Assembly (NCBI GenBank): GCA_014773175.1
Contig: VXCM01002184.1
Location: forward strand, 1 to 64,000
Direction: 5' to 3'
Length of the DNA stretch: 64,000 nucleotides
From: Lucifuga dentata
Lineage: Eukaryota > Chordata > Actinopteri > Ophidiiformes > Bythitidae
Shown: one piece after another, positions 23,088 to 34,300 of the stretch
Layout: every line of letters begins with the position of its first letter
Numbering within the stretch: position 1 is the stretch's first letter
Made by a program: the position numbers and the translations under genes
Notes under the pieces: generated by a model
What the model saw: the letters and a program-made list of their open reading frames with translations, nothing else
Told to the model about the DNA's origin: nothing
Database searches by the model: none

Positions 23088-26000
23088 TCAACGTGAGGAG
23101 CCCCTTGTACCCTTACTCCCACGGCGCAAATTCTCCAGCTCCCGATGGGTGGCCATCACAGTTCGACTGGAACAAAGTGAAGAAAGAACAGGCACCAATC
23201 ATGGTTTTGTTTATCAAGCAATAACCGTTCTATGCCAGATTTGCATATAACATAAAAAAGAAAACGGGCAGGGTGAAGATGTTCAAGGGTATAAGTGAGT
23301 AATGGAAGAACAGTGATGCTCAGGTTGACAAATTTAACAGATGTCTCCCTCAAAATAAGACATCACATTTTTACTTATTCTGCATTTTAGAGTTAAAACT
23401 GAATTTTAATAAAGTACATTTTAAAAATGAAGTATTTTATTGTATGAAACTATTTCAATCCCAAACTGTGTTAATAACAAATCTGGCTTCAACTTTTATT
23501 AGTAGAAGCAAGATTAGGGATTCTGCCCAATGGATCACCTAATTTAGTGTACCCCAACACCCCCACTACACACCCTCATCCACCATCATTAATAGTTGTT
23601 AAAAGGTGCCAAGTAGTCTACAGCTGAATTAGAACTCCAACCAATCAGAGCACAGAGGTGGGTGTTAAGAGGATGAAAGTGACCAATGACTTCTGGAGTC
23701 AAAAGTTCAACACTGGGCAATAGAGTCAAGCAAGATAACACTAGAGAGTGGGAACAGAAAGCTGGGAGGTAAGGGAAAAGATGAAAGAAGGATTTAAAAC
23801 AGGTGGATCTAACTGACCGAAGCTGAGACTAAAGCAGCAGAAAGAAAAAAGATTACTGACTAACTTTAGAGATGAGAGCTCACTGATGAGTCCATAGATC
23901 AGGTCTGTGGCATCTTCATGACAGTCTGAAGAACCAAGACCTCTATCCCCCTCTGTCACCTCCTCTTCACTGGATGTGCAATAAAGTGAAAAACTGAGAG
24001 AATAAATCTGACTTTCTTAAATTGACATGGGTACAAAAAAAAACAAACCCAAAAACTATTAATTGGTAAATTTCCTGTTCAAAATGTGTTATTGGAATGA
24101 CACTAAATTAAATATGATTCTATGTCTGTCTGAATATATGTTAACCTTTAATCATATACCTACTTTCTTGTGTCCTTTGCTTTTTTTTTTTTCAAAGTGT
24201 CTATCAACTTCTTTCTCATAGTTCTTAGGTGTTTTCGGTTGCTTAGCTGAAAAGAAGACAGCAACACTAGCTTTCTCATGTCTTAAACTGAAACAGTCCT
24301 TAGCTCTGAAGTTACTGAAACTGCAACATACAGATCTAGTGTGTCTGTCTCAAGTCAAGGCTCTCTGTCAGGCTCTTCTGTTGGTAAATTTAAATTCCTA
24401 CAATGCTCCTGCCTTCCTTACATAAGAACGATGTTGTTCAGTTGAGAGTCTGACACGTAATCCAAGCACCCAGATCCAAATATGTCAGGGATGTTCCTGG
24501 TCTGAGGCTGCTCAGCGCTCACAGGAGACGGACCAGTGCCAGGTTTATCAACGGGATCACTCTGTGGGAACTAAAATACAAACAAACACATTATGCCTGT
24601 TTTCTTTTTCTAAGTCTGGATTTCTGTGCTGTTACATTGACTGAAATAAGATATAATCATCCACTGATACACAGTAATTAGGCCATTGTAACACAACACC
24701 TTAAATTATGATAAAATCATACAATTAAAACTATTCCAGATAGTGACTATCTGGCTTTTCTGGACTTATTATTGCATTTTGTTGCCTTAAAAACTCACTG
24801 ATAAAAATAGTGATTGTCAGACCTCTATTAAAGGAGAAAAAAATACTGCCAACTGATGTTCAACTTGATGTTTTTCATGTGTGTGGTAATTCATAGTGCT
24901 GGTGCATCAGTCATTCTGCACACTTACAGGATATAATTTGGCAGAGGGATGACAGTATATTCACAGGAAAACTGCACTGATAGACACAAGTAGACCCTGA
25001 CTAACACTGACTGAAAGACACCTCAGTGCATTTGGTTTAAACTTCCAATCCTTTATTTTTTTGACTGTATCATTTGAGCTACAGTACATTCATACATATA
25101 ATGATTAGTGATTAAGAAGCCACACGTAGTGTGTATTTTAACTTAAAATATAGGCATGAATAACATTAGTTGTCAATGTAATCGTTTAGTGTCAGTCTGT
25201 GTAGTAAAACTCCTGTCAATCAATGTAAGAGTGAAAGCAGTTTCTAAACCACCAAAATGACAGAACTGAGTCAACATCTCAACTTCAAGTAATCAGGATG
25301 TGCTTCACCAAACTGGTATTTGCTGCAGTGCTTTTCTATTTTAGTTCGTTATTTTGTTTCACACCAGTCTAAATATCATGCATCTGGTAGTTACTCACAG
25401 TGTCTTTTCCCTCTGAGCCACTGGGTGTCTCTGTGACGTTGAAGAGCTCAACAGCATGACAGTCGAGCCCTCCTGGTTGTGTGTTTGTGGATGAAGTCCC
25501 CTCCTCAACTCCACTGCTATCTGCAGCAACTCCCACGCTTCCCATATTCCCATCCCTTGTTCCTGACACACTATCCATCTGCAGAGGGGTGAAGTGGCTG
25601 CCATCCTGGGTCTCCTTCTCAGTCCCCTCGTTATGAGACAGAGTCGGAAAAGTGAGTGGAGAATGAGTTACTTCTCCAGAACCATCTTTTACTTGTTTTT
25701 CATGTACTGTAGTCTCAGTAGTGCTTCCTCTGAGTTCCTGCCGCTCATGACTGCTGAAATGCTCCCTCTTGCCTGCAGGTGGATCTGGCTCTGGTTCACC
25801 AATTTCTCCTGTACCAGGCACTAAGCTTGGTTTGGCCAGACAGCTCTGTCTCTCTGAGCTTCCTGAATCACATTCAGTACTGATCCCATTTGAGGTAGGC
25901 AGAGAAATGTGGATTTCGGTTTCTGCCCTGTGTGTTAAAAATAATGAGTCATCAAGGGTAGAAGTAACAAATTGCATTTATTTCTGCACTTAATTATGAA

Positions 26001-27945
26001 ATGTTGTCATCTGTGCTAGGTCGTTTTTTCAAAAAGGCTACTTTATTATGACAACCATTAGCTTAAAAGAGCTTTAGTTCTACTCAAGCAGATTTTGTCA
26101 TGATCCTGAAAAAGTGTAAAAAAAAAAACTTACTCTAAAAAAATGTTAGACAGTGAGTCAAGATTTAAGATTAAGATCCCTTAATTGATGTTCCTGACCT
26201 GTTATCAAGTTTCATCTCTGTCTCTCTCTGTTCTGTGATGCTGACTGCTGGGATGGGTAGAGAGGATGGCAGCAATGAGAATGAAGAGATAATCTCTTCT
26301 TCAGCCACTAGGTCTGTTTTATTATTACAAACCTGCCCCTCTCTCTCCTCAACTCTCCCTGCTCCATTTTTCCAGTTTTCCTGTTTTTGTGTCTGTAAAA
26401 AAAGACTCCGCTTCTTCTCAGTCAGTCCACACATACCCATCCTTCGCTTCTTTTTGGCCGGTAACACTGCCATTGCCTCCTTTGTGGCTTGCTTTACTTC
26501 ATCATCACCCTTGCACTCATTGTCGGGTTCTTCCTGTCCAGTTTCTTGGTTTCTCTCTATCTCANATCATCACCCTTGCACTCATTGTCGGGTTCTTCCT
26601 GTCCAGTTTCTTGGTTTCTCTCTATCTCACTCTCTGAGTTCTCCATTGCATCCTCCTGTGCCTCCAATCCGGTTGCACAGCATGCATCACCCTCCTCCTT
26701 TGAGGTTTGGAAGAGTGCCTGTAGATCAGTGCACGTGCAAGGTGGTGATCTGCTACATCCCTGTTCCCTCATTTCCTCCTTATCCTTTTCATCCTGTCCT
26801 TTCATCATCTCCTCTTGCCCTATCCCCTCAACTACTTCACCTATCAAATGCTTTAAGTCAACATTTGGTGCTTCTAAATGTTCTGCTTCCTGTTCAGTGA
26901 GAAAGGACTGTTCTGCTGTTCCCAACTGTGCAGGTGAAGTCTTGCTACATTCCTGCAGAGGGGATTTGGGAGACTGAGGCTGTGTGCCAACTACTGTTGC
27001 AAAAGTTCCCTCAGTGTCCTGAAAATAAAAGAGGGCACAACATCAATGGATGGGGCTTAATATGATGTAATTGTGGTCTGTTTATTTGTTAAGACAACTA
27101 TAAATTACCTGTGGAGAGAGTGCAACCTGAACATTATCAGGCGGGGAAGTTTGATCACTTGGACATTCTCTCTTTCTGGACCTGAGTGACCGAGGCTGAG
27201 GTGGAACTGCACCAAACACGAAAGATGGCATGAAATCATCAAAGTGACTGTCATGAGGAAGCACTGGTGGAATTACCTCTGCCAAGAAAGTTATCTTTCT
27301 GCCAGCGTCTGTTGGTTTGTTTGTTAGCTGCATTACTCAAAAAGTTATTAACCAATCTTGATGAAATTTGGTAGAAGGATGGGGCATGGACCAGAAAAAA
27401 AAAAAACTTTAAATCATTCTAATGATTTCTTAACAATACAACATAGGGCATTTTTTAAAAATTATTTTTGTAAATTTTTTCAAAAGTAACACACCAATCT
27501 CAACGAAAATTTCAGGTATATTTATCCCATGATAAACTATTAGTTGCAATTTGGTCAAAATCCACATACTTTTTAAAAACTACTATTACTTTTGACAAAT
27601 CAGTTAGATCCTATTGTTAAGTTATGGCCATTTCTCTCTATTGAGGCCAGTATATTACTATAAGACACAGGTTTTCCTAGTTTGTTAAGTCTTGGCGGAG
27701 GTATGTGTTCTACTGAGTGCCTTTCTACAGTAATTCACAATGGAAATGAAAATGAAATGAAATTATTTCTAAATCCATATATTGGTATAGGTAAGTTAAT
27801 TAGTTGTTTTAAAAAAAAGTCTTTCATAAGCATACTCTTCTTAATTATTTCTATCAAATACAGGTACAGACAGCTAATAACGTTAATAAAGTAGATTAGC
27901 ATCTCTTTTACCACTGCCGTTGATCTTCATTCTTCCTTTGGTCAT
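23088..27945 (-). CDS. brme1: Break repair meiotic recombinase recruitment factor 1
   Basis: Eight exons on the minus strand: 27912-27945, 27109-27278, 26199-27018, 25399-25927, 24422-24570, 24164-24241, 23865-23969, 23088-23166; about 632 aa once the artefactual 65-base duplication at 26501-26565 is discounted. In mammals BRME1 (C19orf57) binds HSF2BP and helps load RAD51/DMC1 at meiotic breaks. Most of the protein is acidic and disordered, with a basic patch (AKKKRRMGMCG). The diagnostic part is the C-terminal helix DATDLIYGLISELSSLNRTV followed by MATHRELENLRR, which I recognise as the conserved BRME1 tail. Position between nanos3 and cc2d1a matches human 19p13. The first-exon start (MTKGRMKINGS) resembles the human N-terminus. 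The acceptors of exons 2 and 6 are the least certain. Confidence 0.82.
24181..24192 (-). repeat. A12 run inside a brme1 exon
   Basis: Twelve consecutive A (minus strand) encode a short poly-lysine stretch in the sixth brme1 exon. The frame is kept on both sides as assembled, but a tract of this length slips easily during replication and in sequencing. Confidence 0.55.
26501..26629. repeat. 64-bp tandem duplication around an N (assembly artefact) in brme1 exon 3
   Basis: Bases 26501-26564 and 26566-26629 are the same 64 bases, separated by a single N at 26565. The extra 65 bases are not a multiple of three and would shift the brme1 frame. Removing them restores one continuous frame through the exon. 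Confidence 0.9.
27279..27715. mobile_element. Dispersed repeat (GGCGGAGGTATG family)
   Basis: It starts at ACCTCTGCC and ends near GGCGGAGGTATG, with the internal block CAAAAAGTTATTAACCAATC then GATGAAATTTGG. The same pattern recurs at 36731-36925 and more distantly at 55795-55990. It lies in the first brme1 intron and touches the inferred exon 2 acceptor. No coding content. Confidence 0.6.
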
Positions 27946-28219
27946 CTCCCTTTCCTAAAAATACAGTAATCAAAAGCAACACAACAGGAAATATGAAAAA
28001 AAAGATAAACATATCTACTAACAATAACTGCAACTAGCTAGTTATCTATTTTTGAGAATATTTGCAGTGTTGAAGTGAATGTAGTGTTTGCAGTATTGGA
28101 TGCACTTGCTAAAGCTGAGACAATCAGTTTTTTTATGGTGGAAGTGATTCCCTTTAACTAGTAAGTAGTAAAAACTGACAACAGTAAATTTACAATCTTT
28201 TATCACCCACCTATAACTG

Positions 28220-28520
28220 CACACCTCCGAATTTAAGAGACATTAGCTTCATACGTCAAATGTTACGTCAGCGTTTTACGTTAGTCATGGGCGCGTTTCA
28301 CCGGTCGTAAAGCGGAACGCGCGTCGCCAGTGGAGATGCAATGCAGGAAGTAAATTCCACAGATTGCCGTTCTTGTTTTGACAGCTCCAACCGTAGTTAC
28401 GTTAAAATATTAGCGACTGTTTCTAATATTCATTAAATTTTTCGTTGGATTTATGCGCAGTGTTATACTTGAATAGCCGAGTAAGTGTAACACACCAGGG
28501 TCCGCGAAAACTGCAACAAG
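28220..28520. promoter_or_regulatory. Shared bidirectional promoter of brme1 (-) and cc2d1a (+)
   Basis: Compact CpG-containing DNA lies between the divergent first exons of brme1 and cc2d1a. A CRE-like TTACGTCA (28263-28270; TGACGTAA on the other strand) lies here with several nearby ACGT cores. A likely non-coding first exon of cc2d1a ends at 28520 (CAACAAG followed by gtaaat). Promoter use is inferred from position and composition. Confidence 0.55.
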
Positions 28521-28787
28521 GTAAATAGCTAAGTTAGCTTACCTGCACATTGTTTATGTTAAATTGCAAGGTATTTGGTGTTACCTGTTAGCTAACGTGA
28601 GTATTGAACTTCGATAGCTGACATACATTTTACCCTATATGGCACAAATATCATGATGTTGAATGCAGCGCAAACTGTTAATAGGCTCTGTCAAAGTAGA
28701 TACTTTCAGTTAAGCAAATGTTCGCCTCGCTCTTTTCTTCAGTCGCTAAATTAATTAAACCTCTCTGTAACTGTTAGATATCCGTCC

Positions 28788-31272
28788 ATGAGTCGCAGTC
28801 GGAACCCCCCTCCTCGGGGTCAAGGGGCAGCGCGAGCCAAGCAGGTAATATCCCTCATATCTGTAAATAATAGCTGATATNCGGGGTCAAGGGGCAGCGC
28901 GAGCCAAGCAGGTAATATCCCTCATATCTGTAAATAATAGCTGATATTACGTGGTCATTAATAATAATTATGATTCAGCAACTTCTTTCTGACTACGTGT
29001 TTGTCAGACACTTGTCTTATCTGAATATCTGTCTGACTGACTTCCTGTCTGTTTCTCTCTCTCTCTCTCTGGCCTTTCTGTCTGGTTGTTTGAAAATCTG
29101 TGTCTGCTTGTCTATCTGACTTTACACTGTCTGTCTGGCTGACTGTCTGTCTGTCTGTCTGTCTCACAGATGGGACTGCTCCTTGACCTAGATGGAGGAA
29201 TGGATGATGGTGGAAATGAAGAAGAGCTGGAGGCTGAGCTTGTAATGCTGATGGGAGGAGGAGGAGGAGGAAAGTCAACAGGGAAGAAAGGTGAAGGCAG
29301 AGGTGAGGAAAACAAACTTCAACTTCATTTGTTTCTTTTCTGCTCTTATTTGTATTCTGTTTTAAGTGAGCTGGATTAGCAATGCAAAGCACAGCTTTCT
29401 GCTGTCTGTCCTGTCACAGAATTGTACAGCTTATACATAAAAAATACAATGTATTGCTGCTTGTGATGTAATCGTCCATCATCCATGTTTAGCTCCTGTT
29501 GCCATGGCTGAAATAGAGCAAATGGCAGCTCTTTGTATGAAAGATCTGGATGATGAGGACATGGGAGATGAAGATTTGGATGATGATGAAGATCTGCTGG
29601 TAACAGACTGCCCATATCCATTTTACTCAAAATAATGGTGCTAATTTTGTAACAGTTTGAAATGTCATACCTTCCCTATTATTTGTATGAATTGCTGTGT
29701 CTTTATACATAGGCAGAACTAAATGAGGTTTTGGAGGATGATGAGGATCAGGCTCCTACTCCTACCCCACCTGCCATTACCCCATCTGTTCCCAAATCAA
29801 ACTTTACACCCCATTCGACTGCTACTGCTCCCAGTGGTGCAACTGGGTTGGAGTCCCGCCTCTTGGAGCGCATTGACATGTATAAGACAGCCATTTCTAA
29901 TGCTAAGGCTGCGGGGGAATCCAGCAAAGTTCGACGATATGACCGTGGATTAAAGGTAAAATAGAGAAGAAAAAAAGGGAAAGCATCTCATGCAATTCTA
30001 AATTTGCTATTGGTAACTGAGTCTTACTGTTGCACATGCACTTATCAATGTTAAACTTCGCAAATTTCTTCTCTGTTGAAGATGTGTTTATGATTTGTCT
30101 CTTCTTCTGCGCTGTAGACACTGGAGTCCATGTTGACATCTGTCAGGAAAGGAAAACAAATCAATGAGGAGGAAATGCCTCCTCCTGTTGCTGTAGGTGG
30201 AAAGCCCAACCATACAGCTGAGTCTGAATCAATCAGTGAACAGCAACAACCAGATCCCACACTGATGCCCACGCCTCCCATCAACCAAAAACTTCTGAGG
30301 GAGGCTGCACCGTCAAATTCTAATGCCAAACTGCTCCATCTGACCCCACCACAAAAGCCTGCTGCAGCCATCACTCCAGAAACACCTGCCATCTCTCCCC
30401 TCACCCCCAGCCAGCCGAACGCACAACACTCAGGTATGCACACGTTATGATATGCAGCATACTCGGAAGTAGTCTCTCCAATGAACAAGATAAATTCACC
30501 TGGACTGGAAAGGTTATACCTGTTCTGAGATTCACACGTCAAAGTTATGTAATGATTACTGGTCATCTTACTTATCATAGTTAGACTTGACCTCTCCATG
30601 AAAATGCTTGAGCTGTTAAGTGATTATTGGATTGGTTGATTGTCAAAAATAGATCATAATTTGATAATCACGTAATCATTTAAGTAATTTTTAGCACAGT
30701 ATCAAACAGTGTCAGTCAGTTGATCTTTCTGCTCATCTGTCCCTCCAACACACTAGCCAGGTTGTCATAAAATTTGGACATGGTACCCAGGGAATGATTC
30801 AGCAATTTTATTGACTCCAAGACCATTTGTGTAGCATTACTGTTGCGTCACATTTCTTCTTGACCAATGCTTTAGCACTTATAAGTCAGTGACCACATTT
30901 CCACAAAAGTGCTTAACATTCATGGCCCTCAGAGAATTAGTTCTAAAGTTCATTGCATCCTCTGCTATCACCACAACACCAACATTTTCTTCCACACTTG
31001 AAACTGTCACCTTTGTTATGTAGAGCCATCCTGGTCAAAGTAATTAATTAATGAGAAAAAAAAATCATTAGTTGCAGCCTTTAGTCACACACATACACAT
31101 GCCAATAGATAATCATATAAATATTCATTATAATCACACGTCTATTGTTGCTAAATATCACTGTGGCCTACTGAGCCTTAAAACAAATTAATTCATCTGG
31201 CACCTTTTGTATTGGCTGTTTGTACTCCTTTTTACCTGTTTCTAATTCCCATTGTCCCTTGTCCTCCACATG

Positions 31273-31333
<61 letters not shown>

Positions 31334-34300
31334 GCCTCCATTCCTTCCAGAACTGAAACAGGCGGTGTTGTCCAGACAGAGGGAGTATAAGTTGGCTGCT
31401 ATTCATGCCAAACAGAGCGGAGATGTTGATCTGGCCAAACAACATTACCTGACTGCCAAGGTAACAGGAGTGATATCATATTTATTAATCCCTTGAATAA
31501 ACAGACATGGTTGGTGAAGTATGGAGATTGTAGTTAAGTGTTTGTGAGAGGAAGCTGACCCTAAAAGAGATGACCTCCTTTTATGCAGAAACTGGATGCG
31601 CTGGTAGAGGCACTGGACAGAGACGAGTCAGCAGACATGAGCTTGCTGCCGCCGCCTCCTGGTCAGTGGAATACCTCACCCAGCTATTTCAATTGCAGTT
31701 ACTTACACACTCCCCTGTAGTCTGCAAATCTGATAGAACAGTTTGAACTTTCATTCTTGAATGCTCGGTATGTCAGAAAGCCATGAATTTTTACATGTAG
31801 TTTTTTTTTTGTTTTTTTTTTTAAATAAACAGTCATAAAAAAGCTTGTAAGCATGATACATGCCCCAGTTGAAATAGAAGGTTTAGAAATTTCCTATTGG
31901 AGCCAAGCACTGTCTCTTTTTTTTTTTTAATTTTCCTTGTTCTTCTCTCTTTCCAATTGCTATTTGTTGCTCATCCCACCTCGCATTACTGTTGCATCAT
32001 CTGTACCAGATGTAGCAGTAGAGCATTCTGGTTCTCCTCCTCTTCAGTCCTCCTCTAAACCTGCTGCTCCTGCTGCTTCTCCTGCTCCTGCATCGACTCA
32101 GGTGGCACCTGCCAGTAAGTTTACAGCAGTCAACTCTGATCAATCCTGGTTTAAGGCCGTGTACATTGAATTTTTTTTTAAAAAGCACGTGTGCGTGTGC
32201 GTGTGTGTGCTTGTGCCTGTGCGTGTTTGCATTGAAAGACCTGCCAGCCCCCAGTAGTTTGGCAGAAGCCCTACAGCAGAGGATGGACATATACAAGTCA
32301 GCAGCAGAGGGAGCCAAGAGCAAGGGAGACGACCGTAAGGCCCGAATGCATCAGCGTATTGTCAAGGTACAGACTGTGTCTTTTTAAAATACTGTAATTT
32401 CTCTACTTAGTATTTTCAAAGCCAGTATCTTTTCCCAGATGTAGTGTTTGTTGCTTCCTCGCAGCTCAAATTAAACCACACCCATCATTCAGTTATTTGT
32501 GAGAAAAATCATCTGCAAAATACACTTAGTGTGGTATTATTGTATTTGGCTTAATTTCCTGAGTAACTAGCCAGATGTATGCAGACAGTGTGATGTGTCA
32601 CAATACATTTTTCAGTAAGAGTCATGTCTCAGTTTTATGTAACAGTTTTATGAGTAATGAGAATGGAAGCTACCATTAATAATGATAACAATAATATCAA
32701 TCATCTTCTTCCTTAATAGCAATACCAGGATGCCATGAGAGCTCACAAAGCTGGACGACCAGTCAACTTGTCTGATCTACCTGTGCCACCAGGTAAATTT
32801 AGGAGTCCAGGTGTGTATCAGGATCATGTTTCTTGGATGTACGTCAATTGTCTTGTATGTGTCACTCCTCTAGGCTGTCCACCACTTCAGGGCTCAGAGG
32901 GGAGTCAGCAGAACTTTATGGGTGTCCTGGAAACAGCTATGAAAATAGCCAATCAGGATCCAGATGACGAAGATGGTCCAGGAGAGAATGCCAAGGTTAA
33001 AAAAAAAAAAAAAAAANAAAAAAAAAAAAAAAAAATGCACAAACAAATCCTACCAAAACCTCAAATTCTGACTGGTCAAGGAATCTAAACTGTAGCGAGT
33101 CAAGCATAATAATTCCCTTAAAACAAAGTCAGTTAATATTTATCTTTTGACTTGCCAGTATTTGTGGTAACCTAGGACATAGTGAATCATTCCTGTGTTG
33201 TTTTGCATACTGCACTTTAGAGAGAAATTTCAGATGTAACACTCAATTTGGAAATTATTCTGTTACACTACATGTCTATTGACTCACTTTCAATCACTGT
33301 AAAGAAGATTTCGGTAGTGAATTGTTGAATAGTAGTGATATATTAAATGTAGTTTAGATTTAGCTATTAAATTAGATGTAAAAGTTTGAAGTGACACATT
33401 TATATTAAGAAATGACAATAACATAAAAATGCTTTGAAACCCAGCTGTTAATTAATTGATTATGACGCCTCCTTTCTCTGCAGCCTGCGATACATTCACA
33501 GACCCAGAAAGCGAAATCTCCAGCTCCTCAGGCACCTGGAGACTCATCAGCTCCAAAACTGGGACCTAAAGGTGTGTAGAGAGTGTGAGTTTGAGTACAA
33601 ACCTAAATGTTTGTGTGCATACTTACATACACATGTGTACCTGCTTGTGTATGTGTCATACAAAGTGTTTTGATTGTTACATGAAGCAGAGTTTCACTTC
33701 TAGCTCTCTTAATTATCTCTGTAGCCCAGCAGCAGCTGGATTTCCTGTTGCTAAGGCGACAGGCATTTTTGCGCGCAGCACTGCACTCCAAGAAGATGAA
33801 GGTAAACTATGGACTTTTTTCTGACAGTTCTTTTTCCTGCCATCTTTGTATTGCTTGGATTTTAATACCCCACTTGTCTGTTGCTGTGTTGAGGTGTTGA
33901 ACATGTGTTGGCTTTCTGTAGGACATGAATGGAGCAGCGCAGCATCTCAGACACGCCAAAGGACTCGACCCCATGATCACCGCTGCCAAGTCTGGCCTAC
34001 CTGTTGATATCACAAAGGTTATATACGGATACACTCTCTCACATGTGAATTATTGAAATACAAGAAGATGATTGTTTGTGAGAGCTGAATGTGTTCAGCT
34101 CTCACAGTTCAGGAGGTGGGGGGCATTATCACAAGATGATCAAATGTGTGAGAAATAGACGGAAGGATGGAAACATAGGGTGAAATCTAAACACCTCCGT
34201 ATCTTGGGCTCTGATCTTGGGCTCACCTTCATATGTGATGTGTAAGCATGTGTGTATGTGTGTTCCTGTGTGTGGTGGTACTGCATACTTGCAGTACCAT

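Noticed and set aside
26201..26900. Long plus-strand frame of about 220 codons opposite brme1
   Set aside because: It is the shadow of the minus-strand brme1 exon: low-complexity Ser/Pro/Leu and passing through the duplicated artefact.
29041..29168. Possible coding read of a TCTG-rich stretch before a cc2d1a exon
   Set aside because: It is a simple TCTG/CT repeat forming the pyrimidine-rich intron end; the apparent protein is repeat translation.
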